Part shown: piece after piece, positions 55,388 through 64,000 of the stretch
Position numbering within the stretch: the stretch's first letter is position 1
Layout: the number at the start of each line of letters is the position of its first letter
NCBI RefSeq assembly: GCF_033439725.1
Contig: NW_026944386.1
Location: 2,108,001-2,172,000 of the forward strand
Direction of reading: 5' to 3'
DNA length: 64,000 bases
Origin: Neurospora tetraspora
Taxonomy: Eukaryota; Ascomycota; Sordariomycetes; Sordariales; Sordariaceae
Translations under genes and position numbers: made by a program
The notes under the pieces: model-generated
Told to the model about the DNA's origin: nothing
The model's input: only the letters and a program-made list of their open reading frames with translations
Database searches by the model: none

Positions 55388-57256
55388 GTTGAAGGAGTTG
55401 TGAGGAGAGATTTTGGTGTGTTGCGGTATGAAGATTCCAGGACTCAAGCTGTGTGTTTGATGCCGTCTGGTTATCGACGAAGACCTGACGGGCCTAACCA
55501 CTGAACTGGTATAAGTACCCCCAGTCTTTTTCTTCCAGCTTTAAGACTTTCAGCTCGTATAACCTCTCTGCCAGTGAGAATTATCGTCAACGTCCGACGT
55601 TGGAGGCGAAGCAATCCGAAAAACTCCCGTAACTTCCAAGAGACGGAGACACCGGCATAGACTCAGCCGAGTTCAGGTATGAGGGTTAATATATCTTCCT
55701 TCTCTTTCGTGAACTGCTCTCCCTTGACCAGCGTTGTTCAGTCCCAAGTCCTGTAATGCCGAACCACGGAGATAACAGAACGACCCGTTTGCCCTCTTCC
55801 TGTAGAGGCTTTCTTTCCCTTGCGCCGTCGCCTTGTTGATGCCGAGGTGTTGAGTAGATTAAATCCCCGGGCGCTGTGTGATGATACACACAACTACTTC
55901 GGACCTAGCTTCTAGCGTGGTTCTGCGGTTTTCTTCTTTTTGCCTTGTGTTTGTGTAATGATAAGCCTCTTTCGACTACCGAAGCAATGGACGCGGACTG
56001 CCAAGGCAAGAAAAGGCGAGAGGAAGTGGTGGTGTGACCTCGGTTGATGTTGCCGTCGTTGCTGATTGTTGCAACTGATTTGGGATGATTTGAGTCGAAC
56101 TTTTGTGTAGAGACAAGAAGGTATTGATGAAAGAGGAAAGGCCGGTTATTTGTATGGAATACGAAGTCCCGGTGACGACGGTGATGCTTGATGATGTTTA
56201 GTGCCGTGGTGTAAGTGACGGCCTGACGGGTCCCCACAAGCCGCGTGAACCCCTAAAAAGAGTCTAAAAATCAGGGAACTTGGACGGAGCCCAAACGCCG
56301 GCTCTTTCGGGAGTTTGCCGGCTGAAAAGGCACGAGACCTTCAAAAGCAAACTAAAGAAGCTTCATGAAATGTTGATACTGTTTCAAAGTAATTGAGGAA
56401 GACCATGAGGCTGTGAAGGTGAAGAGAAAGAGAAGAAGGAAGATAAAACCGACCCAAGGTCAACGGTGAAAACAGCAGATTATCTTGGCAAGGCTCATAT
56501 CGTGTCCAAAGGGGAACCAAGTACCAGAATGGCTGTTGCCCAGCTTTGCTCTCAGCTGTTCACCGCAATCAGCTTCATGCCCAGCCAGCCTTCTGTTTTG
56601 ACCCAAACAGAGCCCAACCAATCCACACTGGTCACAATGTCCCGAAAAAGATATCATTTTCCTCTCTTCGAATCTTGTTGTTGTGCTGTCCTATGCATTG
56701 TTACAGCATCAGCCTTACTGGAGGGGTCGCTGTCGTCCCACTGGAAGAGCTGACCGTGATTGGTGGAGACGGTGATACCATTCCATGATGAATGGTGGCT
56801 ATGATGTCACTGTCGCCAACCATTCAGGATCTTGGCTCACTTTGGAGTCAGGGACGACAAGATACCCTGCAGATGCCTCCGTTACACCAAGCTGAGTTTG
56901 GGCGTTGATATTCACCGTGCAGACCATCGGTGAGTGAGTGCGATTTTGAAGATGTTGACAACTGTAATCACGGAAAAAGGGTGTTTCCAGCACTCGCTGG
57001 CCGCTGGTAACATTCCCATTTCATTGTTCCTTATCACCCAGGAAAATTTATCTACCAGAAAAGTTCATTTCGAGACATCCTACATTAAACAGGCCTGGAT
57101 CCCTTTTCTCTTCCCTTCCTTTCCGTCTCCCTAAAGTAGCTTTTGTCTGTCCGACCGGCCCAGCCTATCCATTCATCACCCATATATGTTCAATTGCGTC
57201 TGTGTTTTTCTTGCCTCATTGCCATTCACTCCATAATTCCCGGTGAGCAAATCCAT
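55388..57256. other. 1.9-kb intergenic region
   Basis: It contains the promoter of the RS-rich gene and the 3' flank of rgp1. No gene is supported; open frames are short and overlap. Confidence 0.5.
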
Positions 57257-60200
57257 TCACACAGGTAACCCCTCATCCGTAGCTTCATCCCTCTCCAACT
57301 TCTCCAGCCCTGTGCCAACAGCACCGTAAATCCTCAACGGCACCGCGACCTCGAAGCTCTCGCAGATGAGATTCTCCGCCGCCACCAAGACCAAACCGCC
57401 CCTATCGTCCCTCGATATCTCCTCCAGCAGGGGATGCGGTTGCTGCTGCTGCTGCACCTGCAGCTGCTGCATATTCTTCTCCCTTTCCCGTTCGCGTTCA
57501 GAGAGGGTCTGGTTTTTCCGCAACATAGGCGGTCTGCTGCTTCTTTGCTTCCCCCTTTCCGCCGCACTGCCATTCGCTTTTACTAACCTCGTTTCCCTTT
57601 CTTCTTCTCCTTCACCGCCATCATGCGATTCGTCTTCTTCTTCTTCCTCCTCTTCAATAACCCCATTCCTCTCCGCCTCCTCGTCACTAACAACCTCATA
57701 CTCCTCCTCCCCATTATTAGTTATCCCCAATCCCATCATCCCTTGTCCTTGCCCCTGCGCCTGTCCCAGCACCTGTGACTGTCCCATCCTGTCCAACGCC
57801 TCCGCGCTGGGCACCACAAACTCAACCCTAACCTTCCACTCCAAACTGACCCCGCTCGTCACAAACTCTGGCGTTGCCGTGACGGGAATGGTTGGCGTGA
57901 ACACTACCCTCTTCGCAAACATGGTTGCCTCGCTGCTGCTCACCAGCACTTTCCTTGTTACCCGATGTACACTCGCCTCGCTCCGCAGCGCCAGACTGGA
58001 ATCTACCCGCTCGGCTGTCTCCAAAGCAACGTGCACGGCATAGCAGGGAATCTCAGCGCCCTCGAAGTCAATGGCCATGGTGATTTGTTCGCCTAACCGG
58101 TAGGCCGGGCGGGCGAGCATGACGACGGCAACGCGGCGGCCGTTACGGGCGATTTCGAAGCGGTTGGTGGATTGGTTGGAGTCGTGGGAGGCGATGTTCG
58201 AGCGGAGGATGGCGAGGTCGATGGCTTCCTTTGCGGTTAGGACGGGCATGTGGGTTTGCGGGCCGAAGGGGTTAAAGTGCGAGGAGGTAGTAGAGTTGAG
58301 GGAGTAGTTGGAGGGTCGACGGGAGGGAGGGGCGCTGGCTGTTGGGCTGAGGAGACCAGGGGCGCGAGCACCGTTCTGGAGTTGAAGGGAGCGGGAGGAA
58401 AGAAGTTCGTCAACGTAGGAAAGGAAGGAATCTTCGTTGGCGGCGGGCTTGTCACCCAATAGTTTCTGTCGTGTCTGCTGTGCTTGTTGTTGGTGATTAT
58501 GATTAAAAAAGGTAGTGGTAGATGCTGTGTTGGTATTATCGACGGTCTGAACCCGCGCCTGGTCTCGCAGGATGATATAGGGCGCCATCAGGTCGTGACC
58601 TAGGATTTCGCCGTGGCTGTTGACGCTTCCAAGCACGCGGAACGGAACGTCCACAGACTTGACATGCTTATCTTTTGCTCCTCCTGGCCTTTGCGTGCCA
58701 ATGACGAGGCTATATGATATCTTCATCGCCTTGCCGCGATGCGTTGGTGGTAGCCCCTTGGGTAGCTTGAACGAATACTCGAACGTCTTGCTTTCCCCGG
58801 GTGCTAGCTGCAGGTCGACGAAAAGAATCGACTGGGGTGTTGATAAAAGGGGGATCGACTTTGAGCTGGCAATCCCCCGCATCTCTTTGATGGTGCTGAG
58901 TTCTCCTCCGCCTAGAAGTTCGCCAATGGAGCTCGTGATACTGCCCCAACCGAAGCCCCTGAGTAACCTGCTGTCGCGCTTCGTAGTTTCCACACCGATC
59001 ACGCCGCCGCCATGGCCACCCACTACAGCTTTTCGCTTCACTTGCTCAAATGGCCCGAGATTCACCAAAGAGCCATCGAGCGTAAATGACCCTTGGATTT
59101 GCGCATAGCCCATCATCAACGATTCTGGCATCTTTGCCGTGTTCGGTGAGAAGCTGGACGGCCGCCTGCTATGGCCAGATCGCCCACCAACCATGCTCAG
59201 CGGTTGTGGCTGGACGTACTCGGATGCCAGTGTCTCGGAAGAGTGATTGCTCATTGAGTAAAACTCGCCACTACTCCTAGGTGTCCCGCCAATGCTTATT
59301 GTTGAAAGAATGCGTGCCGACGGTATCGCACCATGTTCGTTGATGGTGGGGATAGGATCTCTTGATCGCATAGGGAGAGACCTGACGGATTCGCCAGCGA
59401 CTGAGTATGTTGGGCTCATGATGTTGTCTTCATGTACCGGCCCCGCCGGACTGCCTCCGTGGACGACATCGGGCGAAGAAGACGACTTGGTGAATGGGAA
59501 TCTGAACTCGGAGTTCTGGTCGGCTCTAGGAGAAGCCTTGGGGGAAGGGGACGTTGCCCATGGAAAGATGCTTCGTGTTCGTTCGGAAGGAGTCAGAGGG
59601 CCTTCGGTCGGGCTGTGTAGAGTGTCCCGGTTCGGAGGGTAAGAGGCATGGAAAAGGGGTGATGGCTGTTGAGAGGTCTGCACCTTTGGATGTGTAGCTG
59701 TATGGGGACGAGGTGAATGGTCAGGCGTCTGTTCAATGGTGGCCTCACGCAAAAAAGATGCGGGCTTACCAGACTTGGGCCCACCGAAGAAAGGAAGACG
59801 GGGGGATATCTGTAAACTCGAAGCTCGGGCATGACCCCTCGCTGGTCGCTGGGACTTGACGGGAGACGAATTGAGGTCCGGAACCTCGTCCATGCCCTTT
59901 GTAGAGCCCAGTGACACGATGGACACAGACCTCTTATGTCCGTGGCCATTAGAGGAGCTCGAGGGAGGACCAGCCCGGGAGCTGCTGGACCCGGGATTCT
60001 GGATGGGCGACCAGGGTATGGAGCTGTCTCGGGCGCGGGAAGTGGCAGCGGCGGATGGAACTGTCAAGGAAAGGGTTGACCGATGGCCGTGACCGCGTCC
60101 GCGCACCGAGGGCGGCGGGGCCAGGCCGTCAGCATGCCCCTGGCCCTTGGTACGGCCATTTCCTCCTTGTGTAGCAGGTGACTGAATAGGGTGACCGGGC

Positions 60201-60427
60201 CCAAGGGGGGATGGCTGGCGCAATCGTTGCTCGGCAGCGGCGCCTAGATGTCTCGGGGAAGGATGGGGATTCTTTGTGGGCGTGGTGGGCGGGGGCCCGG
60301 GAGGTCGTGCGACGTTCTTGAAGGTGATTGTGCACTTGACTTCCTCTCCGGCGAAGACGACGTGGTCCTGCCAGCGGACAAAGACGCGGATGTTGCTGTT
60401 GGCGGAGGCGGCGTCTGGAGGCGACAT
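57257..60427 (-). CDS. rgp1: Rgp1-family subunit of the Ypt6 GEF
   Basis: A single exon of 1,056 residues. With Ric1, Rgp1 activates the Golgi Rab Ypt6. The beta-strand-rich arrestin-like start (NIRVFVRWQDHVVFAGEEVK, then CTITFKNVARP) is separated from the central conserved part (LQLAPGESKTFEYSFKLPKG and ISYSLVIGTQRP) by a Ser/Pro-rich insertion of about 400 residues. The C-terminal part (IDFEGAEIPCYAVHVALETA, LEWKVRVEFVVPS, FEVAVPLRIYGAV) has the family's strands, with a Glu-rich run (EEEEEEEDE) and a Gln run (about 1000). It is far longer than yeast Rgp1 (about 660) because of these disordered parts. It is expected as a peripheral Golgi protein. Confidence 0.9.
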   Translation of the reverse strand: MSPPDAASANSNIRVFVRWQDHVVFAGEEVKCTITFKNVARPPGPPPTTPTKNPHPSPRHLGAAAEQRLRQPSPLGPGHPIQSPATQGGNGRTKGQGHADGLAPPPSVRGRGHGHRSTLSLTVPSAAATSRARDSSIPWSPIQNPGSSSSRAGPPSSSSNGHGHKRSVSIVSLGSTKGMDEVPDLNSSPVKSQRPARGHARASSLQISPRLPFFGGPKSGKPASFLREATIEQTPDHSPRPHTATHPKVQTSQQPSPLFHASYPPNRDTLHSPTEGPLTPSERTRSIFPWATSPSPKASPRADQNSEFRFPFTKSSSSPDVVHGGSPAGPVHEDNIMSPTYSVAGESVRSLPMRSRDPIPTINEHGAIPSARILSTISIGGTPRSSGEFYSMSNHSSETLASEYVQPQPLSMVGGRSGHSRRPSSFSPNTAKMPESLMMGYAQIQGSFTLDGSLVNLGPFEQVKRKAVVGGHGGGVIGVETTKRDSRLLRGFGWGSITSSIGELLGGGELSTIKEMRGIASSKSIPLLSTPQSILFVDLQLAPGESKTFEYSFKLPKGLPPTHRGKAMKISYSLVIGTQRPGGAKDKHVKSVDVPFRVLGSVNSHGEILGHDLMAPYIILRDQARVQTVDNTNTASTTTFFNHNHQQQAQQTRQKLLGDKPAANEDSFLSYVDELLSSRSLQLQNGARAPGLLSPTASAPPSRRPSNYSLNSTTSSHFNPFGPQTHMPVLTAKEAIDLAILRSNIASHDSNQSTNRFEIARNGRRVAVVMLARPAYRLGEQITMAIDFEGAEIPCYAVHVALETAERVDSSLALRSEASVHRVTRKVLVSSSEATMFAKRVVFTPTIPVTATPEFVTSGVSLEWKVRVEFVVPSAEALDRMGQSQVLGQAQGQGQGMMGLGITNNGEEEYEVVSDEEAERNGVIEEEEEEEDESHDGGEGEEERETRLVKANGSAAERGKQRSSRPPMLRKNQTLSEREREREKNMQQLQVQQQQQPHPLLEEISRDDRGGLVLVAAENLICESFEVAVPLRIYGAVGTGLEKLERDEATDEGLPV

Positions 60428-61338
60428 GGTTGAGGTTTGTTTTCTCTGTTTTCCTCTTATACACTTGCTCTTCCGTATCCGTATGAACCAAGCTCAAGCT
60501 GCCTCTGTTGATGGATCGCCGTCCAGGTCGCTAATCCTCTGCTTCTCTCAACATTGCTGACGAGCAGCAGCATTTTCGGGGTGCACTGCGCGCGAGAGAT
60601 GCAGGCGTCGGCGGGCGGGTGTCCGAGTCGCGAGCGGAGTCGTCGGTCGAGTCTTGTGGGAAGCTTTTGCCAGAAGTTGTCGAGAGATGGAAGGACGCCC
60701 GGGAACGGGAAACCGAATGCGGTGCGGTCGGATGAGGAGAAGGTGGAAGCTGGAACACTGAATGGAACCTCAATGGAGCAGCCTGAGCCTGAAGCGGTAG
60801 GTCGTATGAATGGAGCCGCCGGGCGCTGTGAGTTGCGATAGGTTGCCGTCAACCCGCCCGCACCGCTCGAGTCTTCTTTGGAGTTCTTGGCTTTGGAGCA
60901 TCGATGGTGCCAAGACATGCAGATGACACTGTCCGATGGCGATCATAGCGTCAAAGCACAGGGGCACCTGGCTTGTCGAGGACAAAGGGCCCAAGCTTCT
61001 CCTGAGCATCCCAAAAGGGGTCAAACAACGCACGTCAACAAAGGGGAATCGTCAAGATGCCTTGCAATTGCTTTAGCATTATCATCATCAGGCTATCAGC
61101 CCAAGGGGATTCATCCAGACGCCATCACGGGTATCTCAATCCGAACAAGTCCGACTATCAACGCCAAATGGACACCTGCCAAATCCGAGAACCTCCACGT
61201 TAAACCCTAACCCCGGCGGAGTGAAACCCCCAAGATCAACAACAACCACCCTCAAGGAAAAAAGAAACATCGAAGAGAAGCAAATAAAACAACACAAAGA
61301 AAGAAAAGAAAGTAAATACAAGCAAAGAAATCCACCCA
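60428..61338. other. rgp1 promoter and 3' flank of coiled-coil gene
   Basis: This is a 911-nt space without a supported gene. An A-rich tract lies near 61255-61330. Confidence 0.5.
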
Positions 61339-63631
61339 TCACACCTCCTTCCAACCCTCCTTCATCGCCAACCACTCCTGCCTCTCAACCCACTCCCTCC
61401 TCCTCCTCTCCTCCTCCTCCATCTCCCTAACAACAATTTCCCTCGCCCTCTCCAACACCTGATCGGTATCCTCCACCCCCATCCTCTCCAAACCCTCCAA
61501 AATCTCTCCAATGGCCGTCACCTTCTGGTCCTTTTTCTGCTTCAATTTGGTCTGGTCCTGAGCCTGCCTCATAACGGCCACCCACTGCGCGTCGAATTTG
61601 TACTTGAGTTGCTCGATCTGGTCGTTGAAGTATTGGCGGATTTGGGCGGGGCGGTGGGCGTCGGATTCTTTGCGGATTTTGTTGGTCGGGGCAGAGGTGG
61701 TGGCAATGGCAGAGGAAGAAGGAAAGTTCCTAGAGCGAGAGCGGCCGCGGGTGGTGGGAGGAGGTTGGGAAATAATACGGTCGATAATGGCGTTGGCTTC
61801 CTCGTTGGTTGTGATGGCAGGGTTGAAGAGTCCACCGAAAGCTAAGGGGCCTTTGGCGAGTTCGGCCTGGAGGCGGGCGCTGATGGCGGCGTGGACTTCG
61901 CACTCGATCAGTTCCTTGACGAGCGGACGGCTGTGAAATGACGAAGGAGGACGAGGCGGCTGGTTAGTTTGCGTTAACTTCCAAGTCGTGATGGGAAGGG
62001 GTGCGACGGGACTTACATTCTCTCCAGCTCATCCACCTCGCGCTCAAGGGCAGCCGTCTCAACGCGCATCTCAGCCTCTTCCTTCTCCATGTCGGCGATG
62101 GCCTTGTTGCGAGTCTCGAGAACTTCACGCGCCTTGTGACCGGGAATGCCGTCAGCCAAGGTACCGGGGTAATGGGTAATCGCATCCTCGATCTCTTCCT
62201 GTTTCGAGGTGGCAAGTCAGCGCTCAATGTACTAATCAACAACAGCAGAAATGGAAACACTCACATAGGTATAGGTCTCAACATGATCATCAGGGAGCTT
62301 CGGCGGAGGACCAGCTTTAAGTTCCACCATCTCGAGACTACTGCCACTGCCGCTACTCAGACTCTCCTCAGGAAAGATGATCTCTTTTCCTTTGCCCTTC
62401 CAATCGATCTTCTGACCATAAGCGGCGGTCGCAGAAGGAGAAGCCTGAGCGATCATCTTTCCTTTACCCTTCCAATCGATCTTCTGCTGACCACCAAATG
62501 GTTCCGCAGAAGAAGAAGCCTCGCCCTCAGCCAAGTTCAACTGCCTAGCCTGAACTGCAAACTGCGCTTCAAAGCCCGGAGGCACCGAAATCATTCTTCT
62601 GACCTCCCGGTCGGGATTATAGGGAACGGCCTTGCGAAGGGGTGGGAGAAGGGGTGGAATGTTGCGCTCGTCAATCGGGATGCGAGGAGGAAGATCGCCG
62701 ACATAAACGTATACGGGCTTGCTCTCGCCCGGGATCTTGACAGGGGAGTAGTCGGCGATGTTGGGAACGGCTAGGGTGCCATCTGCTAGAACTGTCGGGC
62801 CGGCAGCAGCCGCAGTGGGAGAAGTCGAAGCGGAGGCGATAGCGCTGTCGTCATCGATACCCTGAGGACCCTGGACACTCTCGGGCTGACCGTAACGACG
62901 CTTGCACAGCTCACGGCCGGCAAGAGGATCCATGCGATCGAACATAAAATTCTCAATTCTGCCGGCGAAATTGGTATGGGCAACGCCGGTGGGGGCCCAC
63001 TTGACCGAAGGGTTGGAAGGGACTGAATAGCGACCGGTCATGACGCTGCCGTCGTATGCGTCGTACTGAGATTCGTAGGTGTGCTGGGATGACGGAGAGG
63101 GCGGGACGGCGGGCATTTCCTCGATGGGAGGCGTGACGGGGCGAGTGCGAGCCAGGTTCTGGTAAAGTCAGTGAGTGAATGTCTCCCACGTGTGAGGATC
63201 AGAAAAAGACTTACACCCGAAACCTCAACCTTCGCCGGACCACCAACACGAAAGTGCCTGTTACCAGTTGCACATCCCTCCGTCAGCTTCAAAAAAGTCT
63301 CGGGCGAAATGCCGCTAGCATCCAATCCCTCGTTATCGCTGACATCGCCGTCTTGGATGAAGGACATCTTCACAAACTCCCTGGGCGGAGTGGACGACGT
63401 GCTGTATCCATCACCACCATTACTCTCGTCAGAATTCGCTGAACCGTGTGACGCATGGGAAGAGCCATAAGAGCCGTTGGAAAAACTGCGTGGCGACCGG
63501 GAGAAGCCTTGCTCCTCCCAGTCTGCGCGCTCGGAGATCGCGGAATGGGGCCGGTAGTAACGGCCGCGCACTTGGAGGCCGAACGGGGAGTCTTGGACGC
63601 TGATGATGGGGGAAGTGATGCTGATGCTCAT
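61339..63631 (-). CDS. Coiled-coil protein of unknown function with KIDWKGKGK repeat
   Basis: Four exons (63631-63215, 63158-62265, 62198-62017, 61930-61339; introns of 56, 66 and 86 nt with regular signals) give 694 residues. The N-terminal half is disordered (Ser/Pro/Tyr-rich) with islands such as VKMSFIQDGDVSDNEGLDA and DRMDPLAGRELCKRRYG. Two copies of KIDWKGKGK lie 24 residues apart near residues 355-390, from a 72-bp duplication. The C-terminal half is helical: EVLETRNKAIADMEKEEAEM, then RPLVKELIECEVHAAISARL, and a final charged coiled coil (AREIVVREMEEEERRRREWV). I recognise no family. An RS dipeptide stretch (TTRGRSRSRNF) and the absence of signal or membrane segments point to a nuclear or cytosolic scaffold role, which is inference. 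Confidence 0.82.
62395..62486. repeat. 72-bp coding duplication (two 20-bp identical cores)
   Basis: CCCTTCCAATCGATCTTCTG occurs at 62395-62414 and again at 62467-62486, exactly 72 bp apart, with further similarity on both sides. On the minus strand both encode QKIDWKGKGK. Confidence 0.9.
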
Positions 63632-64000
63632 GGGAGAAGAAGGGGGGGTTTTCGGAACTGTGCCTCTGCCGTCGTCTTCGGACTTGCCATCGTCCTCCTC
63701 TTGGGGTTCTTGGTCTTGGTACCCTTGGTGCGTTCTTGTGTCATTGGTAATAAGTTGCCTGTGTCTTTAGTAATAATGGTTGCCACACCATTTTTCCCAC
63801 TGGTAAGTATGTTTCCTTCCCCTCTCTCTCTCTCTCTCCTCCCCTCTGGGATGTGCCACCATCCCTTTGGTTTATAAGATGTACCCCAAAATCCCCTGGA
63901 GCCCTCCATATAAAAGAAGGATGAAGATGATGACGATGATTGTAGTGTGTAAGTCTAAGGGGTTGTCGACGTACCGGTTGTCGTCTTGGACAGGCTCTGT
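63632..64000. other. Upstream region of coiled-coil gene, right edge
   Basis: This is promoter and leader DNA, with a (CT)n tract at 63822-63839. No gene is seen. The window ends here. Confidence 0.5.

Noticed and set aside
1-64000. Transposons, LTR elements, repeat-induced mutation tracts, CRISPR arrays
   Set aside because: No transposase, reverse transcriptase, long terminal repeats or strongly AT-rich mutated duplicates were seen, and CRISPR is not expected in a fungus.

Overview
The window is nuclear DNA of a filamentous ascomycete. The protein set looks like that of the Sordariales (Neurospora/Sordaria type), although the species cannot be fixed without a search. The grounds are: intron-containing genes with GTAAGT-like donors, CTAAC/CTGAC branch points and introns mostly of 49-150 nt; pyrimidine- and CA-rich leaders; long polar and poly-Gln tracts in the proteins; and a two-subunit ATP-citrate lyase. 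I found no transposase, LTR element, CRISPR array or prokaryotic operon.

Layout. 1-5.4 kb: gene-poor, with dispersed TACCTAGGTA-type motifs and a possible Pol III-like fossil near 3.2 kb. 5.4-8.3 kb: a Gln/His-rich unknown protein. 10.1-11.2 kb: a secretory-pathway LicD/Mnn4-like protein. 11.7-20.5 kb: a nuclear cluster made of an AT-hook CENP-Q/Fta7-like kinetochore protein, a thioredoxin-fold ER protein, a Cnl2/Nkp2 kinetochore protein and the chromo/MRG-domain protein Eaf3. Eaf3 is interrupted by a 2,013-nt intron that carries another open reading frame. 21.8-22.3 kb: mitochondrial ribosomal protein uL30m. 22.3-25.3 kb: gene-free, with a GC-rich block. 25.3-32.8 kb: the two ATP-citrate lyase subunits, head to head around a 3.3-kb shared promoter. 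34.1-35.3 kb: a ubiquitin-like/WLM metalloprotease. 37.3-39.0 kb: a GPI-anchored GH72 glucanosyltransferase. 39.7-41.6 kb: the tRNA methyltransferase Trm2. 42.3-44.1 kb: the ALG11 mannosyltransferase. 45.0-46.4 kb: a Cox18/Oxa2-type insertase. 46.7-47.6 kb: a Pep12-type syntaxin. 48.4-50.4 kb: nucleoporin/SPB protein Ndc1. 51.1-53.1 kb: Dlt1. 53.6 kb: tRNA-Val(AAC). 54.1-55.4 kb: an RS-rich glycine-zipper protein. 57.3-60.4 kb: Rgp1. 61.3-63.6 kb: a coiled-coil unknown with a 72-bp internal duplication.

Most genes are independent housekeeping genes. The functionally coherent neighbours are the divergent ACL subunits (cytosolic acetyl-CoA supply) and the two inner-kinetochore genes beside the chromatin gene eaf3. 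Secretory and membrane-traffic functions recur (LicD/Mnn4, ALG11, GH72, syntaxin, Rgp1) without an evident operon-like unit.

The best leads for something undescribed are at eaf3. Its giant intron holds an ORF that could be a nested gene or, because donor and acceptor phases match, an alternative first exon replacing the chromodomain. After the eaf3 TAG there is also an in-frame, coding-looking extension of 42 codons. Other leads are three stop-free 3n introns (two in ALG11, one in NDC1), an 18-nt microexon in ACL2, and a palindrome repeated exactly twice in the ACL promoter.
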